From assembly GCA_028715625.1 (NCBI GenBank), contig JAQURL010000011.1:1-47611 (forward strand): 47,611 bases of DNA. Reading direction: 5' to 3'. The DNA is from Candidatus Margulisiibacteriota bacterium. Lineage in GTDB: Bacteria; Margulisbacteria; Riflemargulisbacteria; GWF2-35-9. The notes under the pieces are model-generated. The model was given only the letters and a program-made list of their open reading frames with translations. It was not told where the DNA came from and did no database searches. A program made the position numbers and the translations under genes. Below, one piece after another: positions 15,862 to 24,932 of the stretch (the stretch's first letter is position 1; each line of letters starts with the position of its first letter).

Positions 15862-16392
15862 ATGACAAAACAATATACCGAGACACTTGTAACCTCCAAT
15901 AGTACCAAAGTATTGGAAGGGAAATATTTGTCCTTCAGAGTAGGAGAGGAAGAATATGGTATACCTATAAAAAAAGTTATCGAAATTTTAAGCATGATGG
16001 ATATTACTCATATACCGCATACTCCTGACTATGTTAAAGGTGTAATTAACTTGAGAGGCAAGATTATTCCCGTTATGGACCTCAGGCTGAAATTCGGTCT
16101 GTCTCAGCAGGAATATACTGAAAGGACCTGTATTATTGTTGTTGATGTGGATACTCCTAAAGGTAAGGCCTTAATGAGCATCGCTGTTGATTTTGTTTCC
16201 GAAGTGATTGACGTTTCAGCAGGAGATATCAGCGAAGCGCCGGATTTCGGCCAGGCTGTGAAGACAGACTACATTTTGGGTATAGCGAAATTTCAAAATA
16301 AAATCAAGATTTTGCTCAGCATTGAAAAAGTCCTTAATGATGAAAACATTATCAGTATTATGGAAAATGTTCAGCAAATGAAAGATGGTTGA
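15862..16392 (+). CDS. cheW: chemotaxis coupling protein CheW
   Basis: CheW links receptors to CheA. The 176 residues contain the canonical pattern: YLSFRVGEEEYGIPIKKVIE, ITHIPHTPDYVKGVINLRGK, IIPVMDLRLKFGL and SIAVDFVSEVIDV, with the receptor-binding region VINLRG intact. A good ribosome site (AAGGGGAGTG) precedes the ATG. An N-terminal Ser/Thr-rich extension of about 20 residues is slightly longer than usual. It follows cheA by 69 bases and overlaps cheR by 8. Confidence 0.95.
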   Translation: MTKQYTETLVTSNSTKVLEGKYLSFRVGEEEYGIPIKKVIEILSMMDITHIPHTPDYVKGVINLRGKIIPVMDLRLKFGLSQQEYTERTCIIVVDVDTPKGKALMSIAVDFVSEVIDVSAGDISEAPDFGQAVKTDYILGIAKFQNKIKILLSIEKVLNDENIISIMENVQQMKDG

Positions 16393-17212
16393 ATTTTTCG
16401 CTCCCCCTCAGTTAGAGAAGGAAACATTCCAGAAATATAAAGAACTAATTTATGAGAAAGCCGGCATCACTCTCAGTAATGAAAAAACAGAATTTTTAAA
16501 AGGACGTATATACAAAAGGCTGCGTCGTTTAGGTATCAATAATTTTGAGGATTATTTTAAACATATAACAAATCCTGGAAACGTCGATGAATTTACCGAA
16601 TTTCTGAATGTAATCTCAACCAATGTTACTCATTTTTTTAGAGAAAACCAGCATTTTGATTTTTTGAAAAATGAGGTTATTCCTAAATTCTTGGACCAAC
16701 CGGAAATAAATATCTGGTCTGCCGGCTGTTCAAACGGAGCTGAGCCTTATTCCTTAAGCATCACATTTATGGAATATTTTATTGGCAAAGCAAAGAAGCC
16801 TCATATTAATATTTACGCCTGTGATTTATCTCACGATGTTTTGCATGATGCAATTCTGGGTGTCTATGATGAGGAAATATTAAGGAATGTGCCGGAGAAT
16901 CTTTTAAAAAAATATTTCAAGACAGGCGTCAATGAAATGAAGGGTAAATACAAAGTGCAGGAGATACTCAGAAAGTCAGTAAAATTTTACCAGCATAATT
17001 TGTTGAATCCCTTTCAGGTAGGGGTTAAGTTCGATATTGTTTTTTGCCGTAATGTGATGATATACTTTGATAATACAGTAAAGACGCAGGTTGTGCGTAA
17101 TATCTTCAATGTATTAAAAGAGGGCGGCTATTTTTTTACCGGACACTCGGAAAGCATGATTGGACTAGCTAATAAAAGACCGGTAGCGCCTTCTGTATAT
17201 TTAAATGACTGA
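16385..17212 (+). CDS. cheR: chemoreceptor methyltransferase CheR
   Basis: CheR methylates glutamates of chemoreceptors using SAM. The N-terminal helical domain (TFQKYKELIYEKAGITLSNE, KTEFLKGRIYKRLRRLG) is followed by the family marker NVTHFFRE and the SAM site WSAGCSNGAEPYSLSI. ACDLSHDVLHDA, DIVFCRNVMIYFD and GYFFTGHSES follow. Length of 275 residues is standard, with no TPR tail. It overlaps the 3' end of cheW, suggesting coupled translation. Confidence 0.95.
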   Translation: MVEFFAPPQLEKETFQKYKELIYEKAGITLSNEKTEFLKGRIYKRLRRLGINNFEDYFKHITNPGNVDEFTEFLNVISTNVTHFFRENQHFDFLKNEVIPKFLDQPEINIWSAGCSNGAEPYSLSITFMEYFIGKAKKPHINIYACDLSHDVLHDAILGVYDEEILRNVPENLLKKYFKTGVNEMKGKYKVQEILRKSVKFYQHNLLNPFQVGVKFDIVFCRNVMIYFDNTVKTQVVRNIFNVLKEGGYFFTGHSESMIGLANKRPVAPSVYLND

Positions 17213-17232
17213 CAGGAGCGGTTCAGGGAATA

Positions 17233-18291
17233 ATGGAAAAAGAAATTCGATTATTGATTGTGGATGATTCTCCGGTCGTCAGGAAAATCCTCACCAAAGC
17301 ATTAGACAATAAATACGGTATACATGTTGTCGGTTCAGCTGAAGACCCATACCAGGCCAGAGACATGATTGTAAATTTAAAACCGGATGTAATCAGTCTG
17401 GACGTGGAAATGCCAAAAATGGACGGCCTAACATTTTTGCATAAAATTATGACATACTTTCCGGTACCAACGATAATTGTCAGCTCTATTACACAGGAAG
17501 GAAGCAGTAACGCTTTAAAAGCCCTTGATCTGGGAGCTATAGCAGTTGTGGCCAAACCTGATCAGAATTCGGTTGGAGACTCCGTAATTGAAGAATTAAT
17601 TCATAATATTCATCTGGCATCCAAAATAGACATACATCAGTTTAAGAAAAAAAACGCCAAGAAACAGGACGTAATACCGTCGAAGTTAAGCTACGCGTCT
17701 ACGCCTTCTATTCCCAAAATTATCGCTATCGCTTCCTCAACAGGTGGTGTGGAAGCGCTGCGGGTAGTTCTTCCTCAGTTCCCGGAAAATTCTCCGGGAA
17801 TTCTGGTAGTTCAGCATATGCCGCCTGTATTTACCAAATCCCTGGCCAATACTCTCGATCAGATATGTGCATGCCAGGTGAAAGAAGCCGAGAACGGTGA
17901 TATAGTTAAGAATGGTCATATCTTTATTGCTCCTGGAGATTTTCATATGTTATTAAACAAGAGTGACAACGGTGGCTATTTCGTATCTTTGAAGCAGGGG
18001 CCCCCTGTTTGTTATCAGCGTCCTGCGGCTGATGTGCTTTTTCAATCGGTAGCCAGGGCTGCCGGTAAATATGCTGTCGGTGTTGTGCTGACCGGAATGG
18101 GTTCCGATGGAACAGCCGGTTCCAAAGCCATGAAGGAATGCGGGTCGGTGATTATCGCACAGGACGAACCTACATCCGTTGTCTACGGCATGCCCAAATC
18201 GGTTTTTGAGTCCGGAGTGGTTGATAATGTGTTACCACTACAGGACATCCCTAAAAAAGTTTTGGAAACCTGTGCGCAGATAAGAAATTAG
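17233..18291 (+). CDS. cheB: chemotaxis response regulator methylesterase CheB
   Basis: CheB removes methyl groups from receptors and is activated by CheA phosphorylation. The receiver domain has LLIVDDSPVVRK, phospho-acceptor Asp57 in VISLDVEMPKMDGL, and Lys in VAKPD. The methylesterase domain carries IASSTGGVEALR (nucleophile Ser in the S168-S169-T170-G171-G172 motif), VVQHMPPVFT with the catalytic His, and VLTGMGSDGTAGSK with the catalytic Asp. Length of 352 residues is typical. A linker of about 35 residues between the domains is Lys-rich. Confidence 0.95.
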   Translation: MEKEIRLLIVDDSPVVRKILTKALDNKYGIHVVGSAEDPYQARDMIVNLKPDVISLDVEMPKMDGLTFLHKIMTYFPVPTIIVSSITQEGSSNALKALDLGAIAVVAKPDQNSVGDSVIEELIHNIHLASKIDIHQFKKKNAKKQDVIPSKLSYASTPSIPKIIAIASSTGGVEALRVVLPQFPENSPGILVVQHMPPVFTKSLANTLDQICACQVKEAENGDIVKNGHIFIAPGDFHMLLNKSDNGGYFVSLKQGPPVCYQRPAADVLFQSVARAAGKYAVGVVLTGMGSDGTAGSKAMKECGSVIIAQDEPTSVVYGMPKSVFESGVVDNVLPLQDIPKKVLETCAQIRN

Positions 18292-18296
18292 AAATT

Positions 18297-18668
18297 ATGA
18301 CTAAAAGAACAGTATTGATAGTTGACGATGATAATACTCTGGTAGACGTTCTATCTTTGACTTTAACTATTCTCAGGGATATTAATGTGGAGAAGGCTTC
18401 ATCTGGAATAGAAGGTATTCAAAAGGCTGAAGCCATAATTCCGGACCTTATCATAATGGATTACAAAATGCCCGGTATGAACGGATGGGATGCGGCCGCG
18501 CAGCTTAAAAACAATCCCAAGACCAGTCATATACCTATTATCGGTTATACTGCCTGGGCGGGGAAAGAGGATATTCAACGTGGTATACGTCTTGGTCTGA
18601 ACGAAATAATCACCAAACCGGTTGATCTGGATATCTGGGAAGTTAAACTAAACCATTATTTAAAATAA
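18297..18668 (+). CDS. stand-alone receiver (CheY-like) response regulator
   Basis: The 123-residue protein is a single receiver domain: VLIVDDDNTLVD, phospho-acceptor Asp55 in LIIMDYKMPGMNGWD, Thr in IIGYTAWAG, and Lys in IITKPVD. It begins 5 bases after the cheB stop, so it is the last gene of the operon and the likely CheA output. It resembles receivers from polar-differentiation or sensory clusters as much as the flagellar CheY, so motor control is not assured. Its 3' end overlaps the convergent barrel gene by 9 bases. Confidence 0.9.
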   Translation: MTKRTVLIVDDDNTLVDVLSLTLTILRDINVEKASSGIEGIQKAEAIIPDLIIMDYKMPGMNGWDAAAQLKNNPKTSHIPIIGYTAWAGKEDIQRGIRLGLNEIITKPVDLDIWEVKLNHYLK

Positions 18669-20822
18669 AATTTCTTCTTTATTGAAGTAATGTTCAAAAA
18701 GAATTTCCAGTTGCCCGGTCCTCATCATCCATTGTAAAAATTCCTGTCTGGTAACAAAAGTTGTCAAAACATATTGTTTATCACCGGGCAGAATGAATCC
18801 ATGTTCCACAAAATAATTAACATATTTCAAGTAGGGATTGTCCAAAGTTATATTCTGAAAAAAAGTACTTTCTTTAGAAGATGAATAAATATCAAGACTT
18901 AAAGCCTGTGCGATTACTTCCATAGCGGTTTTCCTGGTTATTATCTGATAATCATCACGTTTTTCAATCCATTTATTAGTGAGAGCGAATTGATAAGCAT
19001 CATTGATCCATTCTCTGTTATCCTCGGAATGTGGCAAAACGATTTCTTTAAATTTTGTCAGCCAGGTGATGATATCTTTCTGCGACACTCTGCCTAACGG
19101 ATTAAAATGGTCGGAGCGGTCAAGAACTCCTATAGTGGCCAGTTTGTCCAGATTCTCACTATCAATATCCTTATAATGGAAGAGGCGAATTATGTAAAAG
19201 TGGTAATTTATTTCTCCGTCCTCGAGAGTATTGGTAAAAACGATCCTGTTTTTGCCATATTGCAAGGGTATAATTTGTTCAAATTGACCTATCTTTCTCA
19301 TTTTGGCTACGTTATAAAATCCTGTGGTCTTGTTGCTGATTGTGAGTTGCGAAAGCCGGTCGGCTACTCCATTGAAAGAAAGCTCATCTTTATATGTAGT
19401 CAGGGAATCCTGCTCGGGCCTGATAAAATCCATAAAAGCATTATTTACATTAAGTATCGATTTGTTCCCGGCCATATCGTAGGCTTCCAGACTGAAATTT
19501 TTTTTAATCAGACTGACCGGATATTCAATAGAAAAGCTGTTGTTCAGGAACTGAATATGTTCTTTTTTTTGATTTTCATCGGTTAGCCTGGCCCCATCCT
19601 GTCTCAATATTTCGTTGGCTTGCAGATATAATTTGATGGTTTTGTTAAATACATGACCGATAAAGGAAAGTCTGGGCTTTTTGTCGTCCAGCACTATTTG
19701 AACAGTTTTGGAAAAGTTGCTGGATTTATTGTCCAGCAGAGAAAAACTTTTGGTTTTTACATTATTAATATCCGAGTTTAAAGGTATTATGATTTCCCAT
19801 TGGCCGTTTTGATTGGTCTGGGCTTTTTCTACCGGAGCTTCATTCACATAGGCCCAGATCAAAGAGTTTTTTGGCCCCCAGCCGGAAATCGCTACCTTTT
19901 TTTGATTGGTGAAGCCGGGATACTGATAAATAAGCGGAGTTTGCATTTTTTCCAGTTCCTGCAGCGATATGGAAAAGTAAGAAATAGGGTTGTAAATATT
20001 ATCTGCGATCGGTAACTGGTAAGTGTAATCAATATATAGGCCCATGTTCATATCAAAAGGACTGTAAAGTTTGTCATAAAATAACCCTATGCCGAATGTA
20101 TAGAAACGACTTTCAACTCCTGTGCGTAAATGCAGATATTTGTTAGCATCATAATTTATTCCTAACTTAAAAGAGTTGTTACTGTAATCCGCTTCCAGTT
20201 GATAGTCTGTGTTTTTATAATTTACCCCGCAACCCAGATAGTTTTTGTCCTGATTGATGTCATAAGTAAGTCCCAGATAAATATTTTGCAGCCAGTAACT
20301 GGACATCAAGAGTCCGAACCTGTGAAATGTATCCATTTGACTATCAAATGAGTATTGCTGCAGACCCAGTGAGTACCCGCAGTCAAAATCTTTAAAGATA
20401 AAAAAATCATTTATTTTATTGCCTATACCGAATCGAGCCTGGTTTATAGACGCGGAAAAGTCACCGTTGGCCCTTATCCTGTCATCGATGAATTGGGTAA
20501 TAGGTATACCGTTCATATATTGCGAAAAGAACGAAAATGACAAAGAAAAATTAGGAAACGGATAGGTAAAATTTATATGGGTATTATTCAATTCGTTTTC
20601 AAAAACCAGATTGTACCAATAAAAAGACATACAGTCGCTGTGGCCCAGCAGTGCCGGGTTTAGCACAGAAGCGAAGATATTGTCCTTGTAGGCAATTCCG
20701 GAATTGCCCATGCTGCCTAGCTGCGGATGATAGAAGGAATTGATAATATCCCATTCCTGAGCAAATATCAAAGAGCCCAGAAGCAGGCTAGAGAACAATA
20801 AATTTTGTAATACTTTTAACAT
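18660..20822 (-). CDS. outer-membrane barrel-like protein with SLH-like C-terminus, 720 aa
   Basis: A signal peptide (residues 1-21, MLKVLQNLLFSSLLLGSLIF then AQ) is followed by a region like PorV/PorQ/FadL-type barrels: HPQLGSMGNSGIAYKDN and NPALLGHSD at the start, then alternating aromatic beta-strands to about residue 300. Residues about 310-560 look like Ig-type beta modules. The last 150 residues contain three stretches resembling S-layer homology repeats (LATIGVLDRSDHFNPLGRVS, AYQFALTNKWIEKRDDYQII, YVNYFVEHGFILPGDKQYVL). A barrel with an SLH-like tail is unusual. Its start overlaps the end of the 1299-residue gene by 35 bases. Exact family not recognised. Confidence 0.7.
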   Translation of the reverse strand: MLKVLQNLLFSSLLLGSLIFAQEWDIINSFYHPQLGSMGNSGIAYKDNIFASVLNPALLGHSDCMSFYWYNLVFENELNNTHINFTYPFPNFSLSFSFFSQYMNGIPITQFIDDRIRANGDFSASINQARFGIGNKINDFFIFKDFDCGYSLGLQQYSFDSQMDTFHRFGLLMSSYWLQNIYLGLTYDINQDKNYLGCGVNYKNTDYQLEADYSNNSFKLGINYDANKYLHLRTGVESRFYTFGIGLFYDKLYSPFDMNMGLYIDYTYQLPIADNIYNPISYFSISLQELEKMQTPLIYQYPGFTNQKKVAISGWGPKNSLIWAYVNEAPVEKAQTNQNGQWEIIIPLNSDINNVKTKSFSLLDNKSSNFSKTVQIVLDDKKPRLSFIGHVFNKTIKLYLQANEILRQDGARLTDENQKKEHIQFLNNSFSIEYPVSLIKKNFSLEAYDMAGNKSILNVNNAFMDFIRPEQDSLTTYKDELSFNGVADRLSQLTISNKTTGFYNVAKMRKIGQFEQIIPLQYGKNRIVFTNTLEDGEINYHFYIIRLFHYKDIDSENLDKLATIGVLDRSDHFNPLGRVSQKDIITWLTKFKEIVLPHSEDNREWINDAYQFALTNKWIEKRDDYQIITRKTAMEVIAQALSLDIYSSSKESTFFQNITLDNPYLKYVNYFVEHGFILPGDKQYVLTTFVTRQEFLQWMMRTGQLEILFEHYFNKEEILF

Positions 20823-23800
20823 AATTTTTCTTTCCGGATTCGTGGATCACAATTTTTAATAAATATAAACCTTTATGCAGCAATTCACCGTTATTTAATA
20901 TTCCGTTAAAGGAAACCAGTTTGTAACCGAAATCGCTGTAGTCCTGTGCATAATCCCATACTGTACTTCCCAGGCTGTTAAACAGGTAGAGGTCTACGTG
21001 ACATGGCTTGCTTAGAAGAAAGCCTATTTTCATCGGATCGGCCTGTATATTCAGCGGATTAACTTTGGTCGGATAAACTAAAAAATTACTCACAAAAAAA
21101 TCATTATTGCTGAAGAATGTTATATCTGCTGTAGGGTACTGGTTTTTAGCGGTATCGTAAGGAACAATTTTTATTGTCCCCTGATTGGCATTCAGCGGAC
21201 CTATTTTCAGTACGCCTTGATCAGGATCGCTAGCAACTGCAGGAACCGAGAAGGGTGTTAACATAACATCATTGAAATATGTTTGCGTCAGGCTTAAATC
21301 TACTTCGCGGCCGTTACGAATGAAATAAACAAGCAGGTAATCACCATTTTCAATAATTTCACCGTTGCGAAAATTAGAAGTAATTCCGAAGGATTGTCTT
21401 TCCACTTTTTCTATATATTCAGGAAATTCCAGGAAGAAAATATCCTGAGTAGGGATACTTATTTTTGTCGAACTGTTACCGGAGGTTGTACTTTCCCAGT
21501 TAAATGCTTTTACACGTCTGAGGTCTATATTTTTTCCCAGATAACGGTAACGCAGAAAACCATCGACAAAAAGACTTTCCGGTACAAAAGACTGATTGGG
21601 TGAGGCGATATAAAAAATATCCAGTGAAGCTTTGGAAGCAAGAGTGACCGGAAAAGACTGAGTTGTTACAAACTCATAAAGGTAGGATACATTCAGACTG
21701 CTGAGGTTTTGTTCATAAAATTGCGGGTACATGTCCTTTATGGATATGGCAGAACCAAAATCATTATGGACCCTGAAAGAAAGATAAATTTGTTTAGTTA
21801 TCACATCATGCAGTACGGATGGAGTTACACTTATTAATTCCAGACTTACCTTGTTTTCCGTAAGGGAAATTAAGCCGTCAGGTTTGGGAAGCGGGAACAT
21901 TGCGGCGATATTAATTGAACTTGTTGCAGCACTTTTATTGATATTTATTCGCAGGTAATCACTCATGTATTGCGCCTGCGGGATCTTCATCCCTATATCG
22001 AAGAGTATCAGAAAATTATAATCACCATGTGTATTGGATAGTTGTTTTAGGGTAATATCAGCCGTTGTTTTACTGCTGAAACTTACAATCGTACTCTGAA
22101 GTATGTCGGAAAGTGAATATTGGTCATTATTATCTTCATCCTGTACAACTGTAATTTTTTTGATTCCCAGATCATCACCGGTAAACAATACCAGGTTATT
22201 ACTGATCTGGATGTTTAATGTCGAAACGTTTTCAATCGCTTTTACGTAAAATTTCAGGACCGGCGACAGCACTTCTCCCAGAATGCTTACCGTGCTTACT
22301 AAAAAATTGCTGCTGCTGATAAAAATATCAGCTTTTCCGGTCGTAAAGTCTACGGTCGGGGAACTTTCGAGAACACTTTTTAATGTATGATTATTACCGA
22401 ATAATGATTCGCTGTAGTTTAAATCCGTTAGATGTCCCAGGGCTTTTTTATTTGTTTCCGTACTTTGGGCAAGCACATAGTTAATAAAAAAAAGTTTTTC
22501 CTGAGAAATATCATTAAAAGTAGTAAGAACCTGATTAAGGGTAAGCACTATTTCTTCATTCGGCGAGATATAAACATAATTGCCTCTCTGGATATTTAAA
22601 AGTTGAGGATCAACAAAATCCCAGATATTGTTGGTATTGGTATCCCTATAAACGGTTACGCCCTCAATACGACTGTTATCGGAAAAATCATTCAGGAATT
22701 TCAGATCGGCGTTGTTACGTAATTTTATGCTGTTAACTGTGGTTGTGCAGAAATATGATTTTAACCTGAAGGCCAGTAAAGGTACTTCCATACCCCCGAT
22801 AAATATCGAGTTCTGTATATTGCTGTTTATATCAATGCGCACACCGCCCAATAACAGGTTGCAAGTCGGCATAGTTTCAAAGGCGTTTATGGCGAAGTTT
22901 GAAAAAATACCTCTCACCGAAACTCCGGTTATTGCAAAATTTATACTGATACCTGCCTGCATACTGCCTGTGGGGAGATAAGCCAGACTATAGTTGTAGG
23001 TTGTACCCAGAGCCATATCCGCAGTAGGTAACGTTAACGTGTTATCTCCTATCAGTATATCGGCAGTAATTTTTTTGTTACTGTCATCATTTGAATAAAG
23101 TATCAACTTGCTTCCGTCCAGGGACTGATTGCTTTGCACATTGCAGACCACAGTGAATAGCTTTGAAGGTTCTATAAAAGGCTGCGCATGGATACCGAAA
23201 ATTGGTAATGATGAATTGTCATTAAAGCTTAGTATGTTCGGGGTAGAGTTGTAAAATGCCTTTAGCGCTGTTACTGTAAACGTTTTTGCCAGATAGTCAC
23301 CTGTGATGGAAGTTGTTACAGGCGAGAAAATACCGCCGAAGTTACTGCGTCCTTCTATAGCGTCCAGAGTCAGATGAATTACTTCATAGCCATAGTCTAT
23401 AGTTGGAGCCAGGTTCATTACCAGATAATAATTTTTTGGGTTTGTGATAAACAAAGACTGTGGTATATCCAGAGTAATACGATTATTACTGACAACACCA
23501 GGAGACAGTATAAATTGGTTTTGATCATTTAGATTTGTGGGGCCGCCGGTGTCTTCGTATAATTTGAAGTCAATCTGGTTCAGGCTTACAGTTCCGGATA
23601 TCTGAAATCCCAGACGATCGCATAGCAGCTGATCGGCAATATTACTGCCATCCTGATAAATTTGCAGATGATATATAATATTTTTTTGCGAACCCTGAGG
23701 TAAAAAATAGTTAATGGTCAATGTCAGCGATTTTAAGGCCAGAATTGTATCTGTAGGCACTGCAGACTGACTGACAACCATTATATTTAAGGATGGCAAA

Positions 23801-24687
23801 GGGTCAAAAGTATATATGCTGGTATTGGAATTCGCGCCGAGGACATTTATTGAAGCAATCGTAATATCCAGGCTTGTACCATCCGCTATGCTGGGATCGG
23901 ATTGATAAGCGAGAGTGAAATTGTAGGATGTAGGCCCGGTCATTGTTGCATCTGTTATCATTTGAATTGTGTTAAGCCCCTGGGCCAGGCTTATCGAGCT
24001 TGTTGGACCATTTAGAGAAAACAGGACGATTGAACCCAGATTGGAACCATGGTTGGCAGCAACATTAATGATAACGGATAACTGGTCTGAAAAGTCTATG
24101 GTCGGTGATACATCAAAATTGAAAAAAGTGACAAACTGATTGTTTGTGCATTGGAAATTGGAGCTTATTGTATTATCGGAATACAAGGTTGAAATCGAAA
24201 AATTTTTTAACATACTGGTGCCAGGCATAAAACAGGGTACCGGGGAACCACCGCCGTCTGTAGCTTCTATTGCATTTAGTGATAAAAGCAACTGACTATT
24301 CCCCACATTAGCGGAAGAAGCAATGTCAATCGCGATCATATAATTTTTGGTAGTAGATATCTGGTTGGTGGACAAGAGATTTAATGTCGTATGATTGTTG
24401 GTAATAGTATATGAAATGGGTAATTGACTGCCATTAGGAACATTACTGCCGTCTACCGGATATATGGAAAATTTTATATGATCAGGATTTATATTGCCTG
24501 ATACGGTAAAGTCAACTGCCCGCCAGTAATCGAAATTACCGGATGGTGAAAGATTAAAATAATAAGCAGGGTTACGCACCGAGCCTCTGGGAATTATCAA
24601 AGAGATTGTGCCTGCGTTGTTATTCAGCACAATGTCACTAAATGATAAAGCACAACATAAAAGCAGAAAAGTTAAAATCTTTTTCAA
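20788..24687 (-). CDS. large secreted beta-rich protein, 1299 aa, FlgD-Ig-like end
   Basis: The N-terminus is a signal peptide (KKILTFLLLCCALSFSDIVL). Residues about 60-310 and 365-610 appear to be a tandem duplication: compare NYMIAIDIASSANVGNSQLL with NYYLVMNLAPTIDYGYEVIH, and SLNAIEATDGGG with TLDAIEGRSNFGG. Two later segments hold Asp/Asn-rich, calcium-site-like stretches (YRDTNTNNIWDFVD and VQDEDNNDQYSLSD). The last 90 residues resemble a FlgD-type Ig domain (VDLYLFNSLGSTVWDY to GLYLLKIVI), a common C-terminal surface-sorting neighbour. It is translated together with the barrel gene. I do not recognise the whole protein; a cell-surface role is inferred. Confidence 0.7.
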   Translation of the reverse strand: MKKILTFLLLCCALSFSDIVLNNNAGTISLIIPRGSVRNPAYYFNLSPSGNFDYWRAVDFTVSGNINPDHIKFSIYPVDGSNVPNGSQLPISYTITNNHTTLNLLSTNQISTTKNYMIAIDIASSANVGNSQLLLSLNAIEATDGGGSPVPCFMPGTSMLKNFSISTLYSDNTISSNFQCTNNQFVTFFNFDVSPTIDFSDQLSVIINVAANHGSNLGSIVLFSLNGPTSSISLAQGLNTIQMITDATMTGPTSYNFTLAYQSDPSIADGTSLDITIASINVLGANSNTSIYTFDPLPSLNIMVVSQSAVPTDTILALKSLTLTINYFLPQGSQKNIIYHLQIYQDGSNIADQLLCDRLGFQISGTVSLNQIDFKLYEDTGGPTNLNDQNQFILSPGVVSNNRITLDIPQSLFITNPKNYYLVMNLAPTIDYGYEVIHLTLDAIEGRSNFGGIFSPVTTSITGDYLAKTFTVTALKAFYNSTPNILSFNDNSSLPIFGIHAQPFIEPSKLFTVVCNVQSNQSLDGSKLILYSNDDSNKKITADILIGDNTLTLPTADMALGTTYNYSLAYLPTGSMQAGISINFAITGVSVRGIFSNFAINAFETMPTCNLLLGGVRIDINSNIQNSIFIGGMEVPLLAFRLKSYFCTTTVNSIKLRNNADLKFLNDFSDNSRIEGVTVYRDTNTNNIWDFVDPQLLNIQRGNYVYISPNEEIVLTLNQVLTTFNDISQEKLFFINYVLAQSTETNKKALGHLTDLNYSESLFGNNHTLKSVLESSPTVDFTTGKADIFISSSNFLVSTVSILGEVLSPVLKFYVKAIENVSTLNIQISNNLVLFTGDDLGIKKITVVQDEDNNDQYSLSDILQSTIVSFSSKTTADITLKQLSNTHGDYNFLILFDIGMKIPQAQYMSDYLRININKSAATSSINIAAMFPLPKPDGLISLTENKVSLELISVTPSVLHDVITKQIYLSFRVHNDFGSAISIKDMYPQFYEQNLSSLNVSYLYEFVTTQSFPVTLASKASLDIFYIASPNQSFVPESLFVDGFLRYRYLGKNIDLRRVKAFNWESTTSGNSSTKISIPTQDIFFLEFPEYIEKVERQSFGITSNFRNGEIIENGDYLLVYFIRNGREVDLSLTQTYFNDVMLTPFSVPAVASDPDQGVLKIGPLNANQGTIKIVPYDTAKNQYPTADITFFSNNDFFVSNFLVYPTKVNPLNIQADPMKIGFLLSKPCHVDLYLFNSLGSTVWDYAQDYSDFGYKLVSFNGILNNGELLHKGLYLLKIVIHESGKKNYVKSITKFIVL

Positions 24688-24732
24688 CGAAAATTACTCC
24701 CCAATTCAAGCACACTTAAAAGCATATTCAGG

Positions 24733-24789
24733 CTGTCCGAAAATATGTGTTTTGTCATTGCGAGGAACAAGGTCTTCATTTTCGGACAG
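24733..24789. repeat. 57-bp hairpin repeat with 12-bp perfect arms
   Basis: CTGTCCGAAAAT (24733-24744) and ATTTTCGGACAG (24778-24789) are perfect inverted repeats. The loop contains GTCATTGCGAGGAAC, a word found in dispersed small repeats of many bacterial genomes. It lies between the divergent large secreted gene and accD, in a 245-bp intergenic region that holds no other feature except the accD promoter. Confidence 0.75.
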
Positions 24790-24895
24790 ACATAACAAAA
24801 TATAAATCTTCAACTTATGAAATTATTCGTTTCATTAATTTATATTATATATGTATATACGGTCTTTCTGAATATTTTCTGCATATTATTTTTGT

Positions 24896-24924
24896 TTTTC
24901 ATTATAAAAACGTTATGTTATGAT
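24896..24924 (+). promoter_or_regulatory. accD promoter, apparently giving a leaderless mRNA
   Basis: TTTTCA (24896-24901), a 17-base spacer, and TATGAT (24919-24924) end 8 bases before the accD ATG (24933). Transcription would start at or next to the ATG. No Shine-Dalgarno is present. Confidence 0.5.
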
Positions 24925-24932
24925 ATAAGCCT

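Noticed and set aside
19107-19586. 159-residue open frame on the plus strand inside the barrel gene
   Set aside because: No ribosome site or known domain, and it is antisense to a signal-peptide-bearing, well-structured gene.
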